In this document: piece by piece, positions 40,599 through 48,665 of the stretch
Position numbering within the stretch: the stretch's first letter is position 1
Layout: each line of letters begins with the position of its first letter
Assembly (NCBI RefSeq): GCF_003596405.1
Contig: NZ_QYUR01000006.1
Coordinates: 62,001 to 126,000 of the forward strand
Reading direction: 5' to 3'
Length of the DNA: 64,000 bases
Source of the DNA: Pseudomonas cavernicola
GTDB lineage: Bacteria > Pseudomonadota > Gammaproteobacteria > Pseudomonadales > Pseudomonadaceae
Notes under the pieces: model-generated
Database searches by the model: none
What the model was told of the DNA's origin: nothing
What the model saw: only the letters and a program-made list of their open reading frames with translations
Position numbers and translations under genes: made by a program

Positions 40599-40978
40599 AT
40601 CCACACTCCTGCCAGCACGATCAACACCACCGAAATGGCGAGAACGATTTGCGAGCCCAGCTTGCCGCCTTCCAGCGTCTCACCGATGCCCATGTCCATG
40701 ATCAGATGGCGCACACCGGCCACCAAGTGATACAGCAACGCGGACAGCAGGCCCCAGATCACAAATTTGGCCAGAGGGCTGGCCAGACACGCTTTCACCT
40801 GCTCGAAGCCTTCCTCGGACGCCAGGGACTTGTCGAGCGCGAACAGCAGCACGCCGAGACCCAGGAAGAGGATGACGCCGGAAATCCGGTGCAGGATGGA
40901 CGTGTAAGCAGTGACTGGGAGTTTGATCGTCCTTAAGTCTAGGTTTACAGGTCTTTGGCTATTCACGGCTTTTTTCAC
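40592..40978 (-). CDS. sdhC: Succinate dehydrogenase cytochrome b556 subunit
   Basis: The 128-residue subunit begins from GTG (40978) with VKKAVNSQRPVNLDLRTIKLP as read, followed by AYTSILHRISGV, the quinone-site Ser/Arg region. The second helix carries the heme ligand His in LLYHLVAGVRHLIMD. Three transmembrane helices are visible. It is the first gene of sdhCDAB and its promoter lies in the gap shared with gltA. Confidence 0.93.
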   Translation of the reverse strand: MKKAVNSQRPVNLDLRTIKLPVTAYTSILHRISGVILFLGLGVLLFALDKSLASEEGFEQVKACLASPLAKFVIWGLLSALLYHLVAGVRHLIMDMGIGETLEGGKLGSQIVLAISVVLIVLAGVWIW

Positions 40979-41099
40979 ACTGAAGGGCCCCTAACAATCA
41001 GGGCAAAGTTGTCGGGAAGTGCACTGGTCAGGTACCCACCACCCAGGGAGTGACAACCTCCAGAATACGGGCCCTAAAGCCCCTGGCGGTCGGACGCAG

Positions 41100-41128
41100 A
41101 GTATAGACAGTTAGGTTACTAATGACAA
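41100..41128 (-). promoter_or_regulatory. Predicted sigma-70 promoter of sdhCDAB
   Basis: On the minus strand a -35 box TTGTCA (41123-41128) and a -10 box TATACT (41100-41105) are separated by 17 bp. Transcription would begin about 115 bp before sdhC, leaving a leader with room for regulation. Confidence 0.7.
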
Positions 41129-41242
41129 CGCAAAGGCCTCCCCCAAAGAGCGCATTGCGCACCTTATATAAATGGCGTAAATAGCGCCGAATTTCGCAAA
41201 AAAATCGCCCTGCAGCCCTTCTGCCACCTGGGTTCACGCAAA

Positions 41243-41270
41243 TTGACTTTAGGATTTATCTCTCTATAGT
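41243..41270 (+). promoter_or_regulatory. Predicted sigma-70 promoter of gltA
   Basis: A -35 box TTGACT (41243-41248) and a -10 box TATAGT (41265-41270) are separated by 16 bp and lie about 60 bp before the gltA start. It is back to back with the predicted sdhC promoter about 115 bp away. The remaining 40979-41329 gap holds no gene. Confidence 0.75.
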
Positions 41271-41329
41271 GTTGCGGGCCCTGCGTGGGGGGCAGTCTGG
41301 TGATTTCAAGCATAAATAGGAGGCCACAC

Positions 41330-42619
41330 ATGGCTGACAAAAAAGCGCAGTTGATCATCGAGGGCGCAGCCCCCGTCGAGCTGCCCGTTTTATCCGGCAC
41401 CGTTGGTCCCGATGTAGTAGACGTGCGGGGCTTAACCGCCACGGGCCATTTCACTTTTGATCCTGGCTTTATGTCGACCGCCTCTTGCGAGTCGAAGATC
41501 ACCTATATCGACGGTGACAACGGTGTTCTTCTGCACCGTGGCTATCCGATTGAGCAGCTCGCTGAGCAATCCGACTACCTGGAAACTTGCTATCTCCTCC
41601 TGAATGGCGAACTGCCAACCGTTGAGCAGAAAGCCAAGTTCGTCAGCACCATCAAGAACCACACCATGGTTCATGAACAACTGAAGAGCTTCTTCAACGG
41701 TTTCCGCCGTGACGCTCACCCGATGGCAGTAATGTGCGGCGTGGTTGGCGCCCTTTCGGCCTTCTACCACGACTCGCTGGACATCAAGAACCCACAGCAT
41801 CGCGAAATCTCGGCGATTCGCCTGGTTGCCAAGATGCCGACCCTGGCTGCCATGGTGTACAAGTACTCCATGGGGCAGCCGATGATGTACCCCCGCAACG
41901 ACCTAACTTATGCAGAAAACTTCCTGCACATGATGTTCAACACCCCGTGCGAGATCAAACCGATCAGCCCGGTGTTGGCCAAGGCAATGGATCGGATCTT
42001 CATCCTGCACGCCGACCACGAACAGAACGCTTCCACCTCCACTGTGCGCCTGGCCGGCTCGTCGGGTGCCAACCCGTTCGCCTGTATCGCCGCAGGCATC
42101 GCTGCACTCTGGGGCCCGGCCCATGGCGGCGCCAACGAAGCGGTACTGAGCATGCTGGATGAAATCGGCGATGTCTCGAACATCGACACATTCATCGCCA
42201 AAGCCAAGGACAAGAACGATCCGTTCAAGTTGATGGGCTTCGGTCACCGCGTTTACAAAAATCGCGACCCGCGCGCCACCGTGATGAAGCAGACCTGCGA
42301 CGAAGTCTTGAAAGAGCTGGGCATCACCAACGATCCGCAGCTGGAACTGGCCATGCGCCTGGAAGAGATCGCCCTAACCGATCCGTACTTCATCGAGCGT
42401 TCGCTGTACCCGAACGTCGACTTCTATTCGGGGATCATCCTCAAAGCGATCGGCATTCCGACCAGCATGTTCACCGTGATTTTCGCCCTGGCGCGTACCG
42501 TTGGCTGGATCTCGCACTGGAAAGAAATGCTCTCCAGCCCGTACAAGATTGGCCGCCCGCGCCAGCTTTACACCGGCTACCCGCAACGTGATATCGCACC
42601 ACTGTCAGACCGCAAATAA
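41330..42619 (+). CDS. gltA: Citrate synthase (type II)
   Basis: The 429-residue enzyme condenses oxaloacetate with acetyl-CoA. It shows the Gram-negative allosteric type: an N-terminal beta domain of about 50 residues, [24 protein letters not shown] (seen in parts), the catalytic His in [14 protein letters not shown], and the Asp in the PNVDFYSG region. AGGAGG precedes the ATG at 41330. The gene is divergent from sdhCDAB. An IS3-type element begins 17 bp after the stop codon. Confidence 0.97.
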   Translation: MADKKAQLIIEGAAPVELPVLSGTVGPDVVDVRGLTATGHFTFDPGFMSTASCESKITYIDGDNGVLLHRGYPIEQLAEQSDYLETCYLLLNGELPTVEQKAKFVSTIKNHTMVHEQLKSFFNGFRRDAHPMAVMCGVVGALSAFYHDSLDIKNPQHREISAIRLVAKMPTLAAMVYKYSMGQPMMYPRNDLTYAENFLHMMFNTPCEIKPISPVLAKAMDRIFILHADHEQNASTSTVRLAGSSGANPFACIAAGIAALWGPAHGGANEAVLSMLDEIGDVSNIDTFIAKAKDKNDPFKLMGFGHRVYKNRDPRATVMKQTCDEVLKELGITNDPQLELAMRLEEIALTDPYFIERSLYPNVDFYSGIILKAIGIPTSMFTVIFALARTVGWISHWKEMLSSPYKIGRPRQLYTGYPQRDIAPLSDRK

Positions 42620-42671
42620 GCCCTTCGACTAGAAGATGTCTAGTCCTGAAATAGGTTGACACCTGCGTCAC

Positions 42672-43541
42672 TCAAAACGCCCGATGCACCGCATCGGGCG
42701 TTTTGTATTGCAAAGCAAGATGGGGCCGTTTGCTGTTGTAGATCAACACTGACTCATCAACCATCCGGGTTGCCTCCGCGAGATCCTTCGGCCGGTGTAG
42801 CAGAAACTCGGTTTTCAAGATCCCATTCACTCGCTCGGCCAGAGCGTTCTGATATCAGTCGTAGCCGTCTGTCATCGAGCATGTGATGCCATGTTTGGCG
42901 TGCAGCCGCTGGTAAAGCTCGGAGCAGTATTGAACACCTCGATCTGAGTGATGCATCAACGGCTGGCCGGTTCTTCTCTGCTTGAGGGCTTTCTTCAGCG
43001 CTTGGATTACGGAGGTGGTGTGCAGGCTTTCGTGCACATGATGCCCCACGATCTTGCGCGAGTACGCGTCGGTTACCAGGCTTAGATAAGCGACGCTCTG
43101 CTGTGTCGGCAGGTACGTTATGTCGGCCACCCAGACTTGCTCGGGGCCCGTGGCGATGACTTGTGCCGGGCCCGCCTTGAGCAAGTTGGGGTGGCGGCGG
43201 AAGCGATGATGGCTGTCGGTAGTTTTGTGGTACGCCCGCTTGCGGGGAACCAGTTGCCGACGATCTCTCAAAATATTAAATAGCCGATCCCGACCGACTT
43301 TCAAGGCCGCATCGGGTTTAGCGTGCATGAGACTGTGCAGCTTGCGAGTGCCAAGCCTTGGTTGCTGAAGTCGTGTTTCCAGCACAAACCCCATGACCTG
43401 CTGGTTATGGCTGACTCGGGCGTCATAAGCCCGGTTGCGCTTGTAATACGCCTGACGGGAGATCCCCATGAATTGGCAAGCCCTGGTGATGCTCAGGTCT
43501 TTGACTTGCCCTTGGGAGAGGACTTGCCGGGTCGCTTTTTT
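42672..43541 (-). pseudogene. IS3 transposase OrfB with in-frame nonsense codon
   Basis: The frame encodes a DDE integrase-type transposase: the first Asp is in VWVADITYLPT and the second in HHSDRGVQYCS. The frame is then stopped by TGA at 42855-42857, where relatives have Cys in the sequence Tyr-Asp-Cys-Tyr-Gln. Reading past it restores YQNALAERVNGILKTEFLL with the catalytic Glu, and the frame closes at 42672. A C-to-A change (TGC to TGA) explains it. The element therefore makes no full transposase unless the codon is read through. Translation is expected through a -1 shift from orfA. Confidence 0.85.
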
Positions 43542-43894
43542 ACGACAGAAACACCGTAATCGTTCTTCAACACGTCAACGACGGCTTCAAAGAACTGGGC
43601 CTTCTGGTTGGCCAGCGCGAGTTTCTCTTCAAGCTCTTTGATTCGCTGCTCAGGTGTCAGCGGAAGATTTGGCTCGCCCATGGGGCAGTTCCTCTGGATG
43701 CGAATGGAAGCACCCTGGCTCCAGTCCTGCCGACCATGCTTGCGGAGCCACACCAGCACCGTTGACTTGCCCTGAATCCCGTAGCGCCTTTGAGCCTCTT
43801 TATAACTCAGTTCGCCTTTTTCGACCTGATCGACGACCGCCAATTTAAAAGTCAGTGTGTAATCGCGCTGACTGCGCCTTTTCCCCGAATCCAT
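43493..43894 (-). CDS. IS3-family transposase OrfA
   Basis: The 133-residue DNA-binding protein has a helix-turn-helix in the N-terminal half (QRDYTLTFKLAVVDQVEKGE, then SYKEAQRRYGIQGKSTVLVWL). It has a leucine-zipper-like part further on (EQRIKELEEKLALANQKAQFF). The first codon is at 43894 and the stop follows the frameshift site by about 40 bases. OrfA alone normally represses or binds the ends. Confidence 0.85.
   Translation of the reverse strand: MDSGKRRSQRDYTLTFKLAVVDQVEKGELSYKEAQRRYGIQGKSTVLVWLRKHGRQDWSQGASIRIQRNCPMGEPNLPLTPEQRIKELEEKLALANQKAQFFEAVVDVLKNDYGVSVVKKRPGKSSPKGKSKT
43535..43541 (-). promoter_or_regulatory. Programmed -1 frameshift heptamer
   Basis: The minus-strand sequence AAAAAAG is in the slippery A-AAA-AAG register of orfA, near its 3' end. 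A -1 slip enters the orfB frame, producing the fused OrfAB transposase of IS3 elements. Confidence 0.8.
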
Positions 43895-43956
43895 TGCATC
43901 CTCCTGAAAATAGGTCAGAAGGTGTAAACCTTATTCAGGACGAGACAAGAGCAAAT

Positions 43957-43986
43957 AAAAAGGCTGCCTCCGGGCAGCTTTTTTTT
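43957..43986 (+). terminator. Intrinsic terminator, probably gltA's original one
   Basis: A GC-rich stem of at least eight pairs (core GCTGCC with GGCAGC) and a four-base loop are followed on the plus strand by eight T residues. On the minus strand a five-T tract would serve the START-domain gene. It lies ten bases beyond the IS, so the IS has separated it from gltA. Confidence 0.8.
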
Positions 43987-44002
43987 CGTTGCAGCCAACC
44001 GT

Positions 44003-44611
44003 TTAGCGTTTCTCAGCCAGCTTACGCAGGGCTTGCAGCGTGTTGTACGGTGCATCCACCACAAAGCTGTTGGCCAGCCAGGACGGAACACTACCACCCG
44101 GCTCAGTTTGCACCTGATAAACAACTTCAACCTGCCCAGCGCCGTTCGGGGTCAGTTTCCATAGGCCTTCGACCTTGCTCACGCGGACAAAACCCTTCTC
44201 CCGCGGCACATAGTCCGCCACCCCTTCAAGAATGCGGATGACACTGCCGTCTGCATCCTCTTTGGTCGTCACATGCAGCACTGAATCACGCGGCGTCACT
44301 GGCCACGGGGTGTTGAAACGGGTGTAGGTCCAGCTTTCTGCACCCTGATGCTTGAGCAACTTCTGCTCACGGCACTCATGAATCCAGGCACAGGAACCAC
44401 TGACATCCTCTTGCAACGCATTGATGCTGGCGATATCGGCCTTGATGGTAGTGACGCCGCGGTAGGCCTTGTATTTCGAACCCGGAACGGCACTGAGGTA
44501 AACGCGAATACCATCCTCGTCTTTAGCCAACTGCCAATCCTCGGCATGTGCTGTGGCTGTCATCAGCACGCTCAAGCCACACAGCGCAGCCACTCGACAT
44601 AGCGATCCCAT
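44003..44611 (-). CDS. START domain-containing exported protein
   Basis: The 202-residue protein has a signal peptide ending TATAHA before EDWQLAKDEDGIRVYLS. The mature part has the START/SRPBCC pattern seen in ALQEDVSGSCAWIHECREQKLL and WPVTPRDSVLHVTT, followed by an EGLWKLTP strand. It probably binds a hydrophobic ligand in the periplasm. Homologues near gltA in Pseudomonas have no known function. The terminator is shared with the gltA side. Confidence 0.8.
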   Translation of the reverse strand: MGSLCRVAALCGLSVLMTATAHAEDWQLAKDEDGIRVYLSAVPGSKYKAYRGVTTIKADIASINALQEDVSGSCAWIHECREQKLLKHQGAESWTYTRFNTPWPVTPRDSVLHVTTKEDADGSVIRILEGVADYVPREKGFVRVSKVEGLWKLTPNGAGQVEVVYQVQTEPGGSVPSWLANSFVVDAPYNTLQALRKLAEKR

Positions 44612-44676
44612 GCTCCACTCCTTCTGAATTCAATACATAAGCGCAATGATCGGCCTCACCCCACAGGGCTCGGGAA

Positions 44677-44949
44677 CTATCTGAAACGACCCTGCGTCAC
44701 CGCCGTAGCCTGTTCCAACCAGCCGAGCAGACGAATGGCTTGATCGCGACTGTCACCACAGACCTCGGGATCAGCCTCGAACTCCAAGCACACCGCCGGC
44801 CGCTCAGGCTTACCGAACAACCCACACAGGTGTTCGACCGAGAGGTGCAGACAGCGTTCGCCAGCCGCCTTGCCGTACGGCATTCCGGGAATCGGTGAGC
44901 TGATAGAAGGGGCGATACAACAAGCGCCACAGCCTGAACGGCACTGCAT
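44677..44949 (-). CDS. YkgJ family cysteine-cluster protein
   Basis: The 90-residue protein has the family's cysteine pattern CRSGCGACC near the N-terminus, then SISSPIPGMPYGK, GERCLHL and HLCGLFG, and a final Cys in EVCGD. A metal or iron-sulfur site is likely. The ATG at 44949 has GAGG nine bases upstream. The function is unknown. Confidence 0.8.
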   Translation of the reverse strand: MQCRSGCGACCIAPSISSPIPGMPYGKAAGERCLHLSVEHLCGLFGKPERPAVCLEFEADPEVCGDSRDQAIRLLGWLEQATAVTQGRFR

Positions 44950-45159
44950 GACGGACGACCTCAAGCCTTGATCCAACAGACCCGCGATTTTACTCGGGCA
45001 CCCGTCGATTTGGCATCAGCGTCATAAGGAACTTAAGCCAGCGACAAACAACTGATACAGAACAGCACCACAGGCCACCTCCTGCACTCACGGCCTAACC
45101 TTGTTGCCGGGGAAACCTCCAGTTAGGCTGCGCGCATTCAGCGCACTGAGATCATCAAC

Positions 45160-45494
45160 ATGCCAAGCAAACCTCTGCCCTGCTCGCCCTCTCCAACGTC
45201 TTTATGACCTTTGCTTGGTATGGCCATCTGAAGACCTTGCACGGCAAGCCCTGGATCATCGCCGCAGTGATCAGTTGGGGCATCGCGCTGTTCGAGTATC
45301 TGGTCATGGTGCCGGCCAACCGCATCGGCTACACCGAGCTGTCCGTGGGGCAGCTGAAGATCATGCAGGAAGTCATCACCCTGGCGATCTTCGTGCCCTT
45401 TAGCCTTTTCTATATGCAGCAGCCGCTGAAACTCGACTACCTGTGGGCCGGCCTGTGCTTGCTAGGTGCGGTGTATTTTGTTTTCCGGGCGTAG
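45160..45494 (+). pseudogene. DUF486 (DMT-type) small membrane protein with one-base deletion in codon 2
   Basis: From 45165 the frame reads KQTSALLALSNVFMTFAWYGHL and continues to VFRA with four hydrophobic segments, the DUF486 pattern. No ATG exists in this frame before 45204. An ATG at 45160 followed by CC lies one base out of register; a single inserted base would give Met-Pro-Lys-Gln-Thr-Ser-Ala, matching the family start. The allele is therefore probably frameshifted, or the base is a sequencing error. A shorter protein could start at ATG 45204 but would lose most of the first helix. Confidence 0.7.
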
Positions 45495-45513
45495 GCTGGG
45501 TAGAGCGTAGCGA

Positions 45514-45537
45514 CAAAACGGCAGGAAAGCCGTTTTG
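45514..45537 (+). terminator. Terminator-like hairpin after the DUF486 gene
   Basis: A 9-bp perfect stem CAAAACGGC with its complement and a six-base loop follows the stop by 20 bases. The nearby GTAGGCTGGG...GCGCAATAAATCGCCCC sequence looks like a common Pseudomonas intergenic repeat. Confidence 0.6.
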
Positions 45538-45579
45538 CACAGCTTCAGCTGTCCGCAGGGCGCAATAAATCGCCCCCCC

Positions 45580-46452
45580 CTACGACGCCGGCTTCAGCCG
45601 AGTAATCAGGCTCGAAGTGTCCCAACGGCCACCGCCCATGGCCTGCACTTCGGCATAAAACTGATCGACCAGCGCAGTGACCGGCAATTGCGCACCGTTA
45701 CGGCTGGCTTCATCAAGGACGATAGAGAAGTCCTTGCGCATCCAATCCACCGCAAAACCGAAATCGAACTTACCCTCGAGCATGGTCTGATGGCGGTGTT
45801 CCAACTGCCAGGACTGCGCCGCGCCCTGACTAATGACCTCCATCGCGCCCTGCGCATCCAGGCCTGCGCACTGGGCGAAATGCAGCGCCTCAGCCAGTGC
45901 CTGCAACAGACCGCCAACGCAGATCTGGTTGACCATCTTGGTCAACTGACCACTGCCTATCGGGCCCATCAGCCTGACCATCTTCGCGTAACTCTCGATC
46001 ACCGGCGCGGCGCGATCGTAGAAAGCCTGCTCGCCACCGACCATCACCGTCAGCATGCCGCTCTCAGCACCCGCCTGACCACCCGACATCGGCGCATCGA
46101 GAAAGCCCAGTTCGCGCTCTGCTGCTAACACCCCGAGTTCGCGGGCAACGCTGGCGGAGGCCGTAGTGTGATCGACCAGGACACTGCCCGCGGCCATACC
46201 GGCAAAGGCACCGTCGGCACCCAGCACCACACTGCGCAAGTCGTCGTCATTGCCGACACAGGTCATCACCAGCTCGGCGCCCTGCGCCGCTTCGCGCGGC
46301 GTGGCCGCACCATCGCCAGCAAATTCATCACACCAGAGCTCAACCTTGGCTGGCGAGCGGTTATACACGCAGACCTGATGCCCCTCGCACGCCAAATGTC
46401 CGGCCATGTGAAAACCCATCGTGCCCAACCCGATAAATGCCACTTTAGCCAT
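45580..46452 (-). CDS. NAD(P)-dependent 3-hydroxyisobutyrate dehydrogenase-family oxidoreductase
   Basis: The 290-residue enzyme has the N-terminal Rossmann motif FIGLGTMGFHMA (6-17). The substrate-binding motif DAPMSGGQAGAESG and the catalytic lysine region GSGQLTKMVNQIC are present. Members of this family reduce or oxidise short beta-hydroxyacids such as tartronate semialdehyde or 3-hydroxyisobutyrate. The substrate cannot be assigned. Confidence 0.87.
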   Translation of the reverse strand: MAKVAFIGLGTMGFHMAGHLACEGHQVCVYNRSPAKVELWCDEFAGDGAATPREAAQGAELVMTCVGNDDDLRSVVLGADGAFAGMAAGSVLVDHTTASASVARELGVLAAERELGFLDAPMSGGQAGAESGMLTVMVGGEQAFYDRAAPVIESYAKMVRLMGPIGSGQLTKMVNQICVGGLLQALAEALHFAQCAGLDAQGAMEVISQGAAQSWQLEHRHQTMLEGKFDFGFAVDWMRKDFSIVLDEASRNGAQLPVTALVDQFYAEVQAMGGGRWDTSSLITRLKPAS

Positions 46453-46548
46453 AGCTCACCTCCATCGTTCGACCAAACCAGAGCCTAGCATGCAGTTTGC
46501 CGACTCAGAAAAGCCCTTCCATACTGCCGAAAGCACAACGGAGGAGCT

Positions 46549-47091
46549 ATGGGATATTGGTTAGTGATCGACCTGGAAGCCACCACGGAAGAAGGTGGCT
46601 GGCCAATAGCCGAGATGGAAATCATCGAGATTGGCGCCAGCCTGGTCTCCGCCGACGGCCGTGAGCTGGATCACTTCCAGCGCTTCGTCCGCCCATTACG
46701 CAGGCCCTACCTGACCAACTTCTGCCGCGAACTCACGCATATCAGCCAAGCTAATGTGGATGCCGCCGCACCACTCGCTGCGGTCTGGCCCTTATTCGAG
46801 CGCTGGCTGACCGCGCACCATCCACGCTTAGCCGGCTGGGCCAGTTGGGGCGAGTATGACCGCCGCCAGTTGGAGCAGGATTGGCGCCAGCAGCAGCTCA
46901 ATAGCGCGCTAACTGCGGTGCCGCATCTCAACCTCAAACAGCGCTTCGCCGATGCCCGCCAACTGCAGCGACCGGTGAGCCTGAACACCGCGCTGCAACT
47001 GGCAGGCCTGCACTTCAACGGTCAGCAGCACCGCGCCCTGGAAGATGCACGCAACACCGCCCGACTGCTCCCCCTAGTTCTTCCCGCCTAA
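46549..47091 (+). CDS. DEDDh-type 3'-5' exonuclease
   Basis: The 180-residue RNase T/DnaQ-like protein shows Exo I in LVIDLEATT (Asp8, Glu10), Exo II in WGEYD (Asp104), and Exo III with His161 and Asp166 in HRALEDARNT. It is a small stand-alone exonuclease of the ERI-1/KapD-like group. GGAGG precedes the ATG. The substrate, RNA or DNA, is not known. Confidence 0.85.
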   Translation: MGYWLVIDLEATTEEGGWPIAEMEIIEIGASLVSADGRELDHFQRFVRPLRRPYLTNFCRELTHISQANVDAAAPLAAVWPLFERWLTAHHPRLAGWASWGEYDRRQLEQDWRQQQLNSALTAVPHLNLKQRFADARQLQRPVSLNTALQLAGLHFNGQQHRALEDARNTARLLPLVLPA

Positions 47092-47169
47092 AGCCAAGCA
47101 AAGCGGATGACGCACCGAAACACCTTGGGCATACTGACCGGCCTTTCTAACCCCTTCGAGGAATGCCGC

Positions 47170-47451
47170 ATGTTCAAGGTCAACGAGTACTTCGACGGCA
47201 CCGTCAAATCCATCGCCTTCGGCATGGCAGACGGCCCAGCTACCATCGGCGTGATGGCCGTAGGCGAATACGAATTCGGCACCAGCCAACTGGAAGTGAT
47301 GCACGTCGTCGCTGGCGCCCTGACTGTCAAGCTGCCAGGCAGCGACGCCTGGGAAACCTTCGCCGCGGGCAGCAAATTCACGGTGCCGGCCAACAGCAAA
47401 TTCCAGCTGAAAGTCGCCGTCGATACCGCCTATCTCTGCGAATATCGCTGA
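47170..47451 (+). CDS. ppnP: Pyrimidine/purine nucleoside phosphorylase
   Basis: The 93-residue cupin starts [17 protein letters not shown] and has the family pattern [23 protein letters not shown]. It is homologous to E. coli PpnP (YaiE), which phosphorolyses several nucleosides. GAGGAA precedes the ATG at 47170, so the longer frame from 47107 is rejected. A strong terminator follows. Confidence 0.9.
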   Translation: MFKVNEYFDGTVKSIAFGMADGPATIGVMAVGEYEFGTSQLEVMHVVAGALTVKLPGSDAWETFAAGSKFTVPANSKFQLKVAVDTAYLCEYR

Positions 47452-47469
47452 GTTAAACAGGCCATGAAG

Positions 47470-47496
47470 AACCGGCCTCAATGGTCGGTTTTTTTT
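47470..47496 (+). terminator. Intrinsic terminator of ppnP
   Basis: An 8-bp stem with one G-U pair, a five-base loop and eight T residues starts 18 bp after the ppnP stop. Confidence 0.88.
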
Positions 47497-47708
47497 CGAG
47501 ATCGGTTTTAAGCCGACAGCCGCGGGCTCCGCTCGCTACCAAGTAAATGCCGGATAGCCTGATCGAAGGGCGCAGCCAGTGGTCGCTACGCCAATCCTGC
47601 GGCTAGGCTAGGAACGTTTCCCCCTCCACTCTATGCACTGCGAGACAGTACCAGGTCACTGCTGCGAGATTGCACGGTGGCAACCTGCTTTCAGCAACGG
47701 ACACGAAC

Positions 47709-48590
47709 ATGCCTGGGTCTAAACACGCACCGTCAATCCTCCTGCCGATCGGCCTGCTGCTTATCGCCATGTTCTCTATTCAGGGCGGCGCCTCCCTGGC
47801 CAAAGGACTGTTTCCGATCATCGGCGCTGAAGGCACTTCGGCGCTGCGCCTCGGCCTGGGCGCGGTCATCTTGTGCCTGGTCATGCGCCCCTGGCGCGCT
47901 CGAGTAACCGCCCGCTCGTGTCGTTCGTTGATTGCCTATGGCGCTGCCTTGGGCGGCATGAACCTGCTGTTCTACATGGCACTGAAGACCGTGCCGCTGG
48001 GCATCGCCGTGGCCCTGGAGTTCACCGGCCCGCTGGTTCTGGCGCTGCTGTCGTCGCGGCGGATCATCGACTTTTTCTGGATCGCCCTGGCCGTGCTGGG
48101 CCTGGTGCTGCTGTTGCCGACCGATCAGTCGAGCGCGCAACTCGATCCGCTCGGCATGGGCCTGGCCCTCGGCGCGGGCGTGTGCTGGGCGCTGTACATT
48201 GTCTTCGGCCAAAAAGCCGGCGCTGAACATGGCGCACATACCGTCGCGCTGGGGACGATCGTTGCCGCGCTGATCGTCTTCCCGATCGGGTTGGTGCAGG
48301 TCGGCAGCGCCCTCTTCAGTTGGTCGTTGCTGCCCGTCGCAATCGCTGTCGCCATACTCTCGACAGCCTTGCCCTACAGCCTGGAAATGGCCGCGCTCAC
48401 CCGTCTACCCGCGCGCACCTTCAGCACGCTGATGAGCATCGAACCGGCGGTCGCGGCGCTCTCAGGCCTGCTATTCCTGCACGAGCAGCTGAGCCTGACG
48501 CAATGGCTGGCCATTGGGGCGATCATTATCGCGTCGGTAGGCACCGCCACGACGGTCAAGCCCAAACCTCAAAAGCTGAGCCTGGACTGA
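47709..48590 (+). CDS. rhtA: EamA/RhtA-type inner-membrane exporter
   Basis: The 293-residue protein has ten hydrophobic helices in two EamA repeats. The first repeat shows FSIQGGASLAKGLFPIIGAEG and TSALRLGLGAVIL, the features of the threonine/homoserine exporter RhtA. The second ends STLMSIEPAVAALSGLLFLHE. It probably exports amino acids. The ATG at 47709 gives the family start; a TTG at 47670 is not favoured. Confidence 0.8.
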   Translation: MPGSKHAPSILLPIGLLLIAMFSIQGGASLAKGLFPIIGAEGTSALRLGLGAVILCLVMRPWRARVTARSCRSLIAYGAALGGMNLLFYMALKTVPLGIAVALEFTGPLVLALLSSRRIIDFFWIALAVLGLVLLLPTDQSSAQLDPLGMGLALGAGVCWALYIVFGQKAGAEHGAHTVALGTIVAALIVFPIGLVQVGSALFSWSLLPVAIAVAILSTALPYSLEMAALTRLPARTFSTLMSIEPAVAALSGLLFLHEQLSLTQWLAIGAIIIASVGTATTVKPKPQKLSLD

Positions 48591-48665
48591 GCAGACACGG
48601 CCGCATCGAACGCAATCACGCGCTAGCGCAGTCTCGTGGCGCCAGCACACATCAAAGCAGCGGAC

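Larger units (their letters stand above)
42637..43947 (-). mobile_element. IS3-family insertion sequence (IS150-like), 1,311 bp
   Basis: Terminal inverted repeats begin TGTCTAGTCCTGAA at 42637 and, read inward from 43947, TGTCTCGTCCTGAA. They stay similar for 26 bases with about four mismatches. A three-base direct repeat AGA flanks the element (42634-42636 and 43948-43950), the target duplication length typical of IS3. It contains orfA and an interrupted orfB with a frameshift site between them. It sits between the gltA stop and the nearest strong terminator. Confidence 0.9.

Noticed and set aside
38553..40730. A 725-codon open frame on the plus strand opposite sdhA and sdhD
   Set aside because: It is the antisense shadow of two certain genes. 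The codon bias of GC-rich DNA leaves this frame open, and its product has no recognisable motif.
43893..43947. AGGTCAGAAGGTGTAAACC sequence near the right edge of the IS as a promoter
   Set aside because: The end sequence belongs to the inverted repeat; I could not identify a -10/-35 pair at proper spacing.
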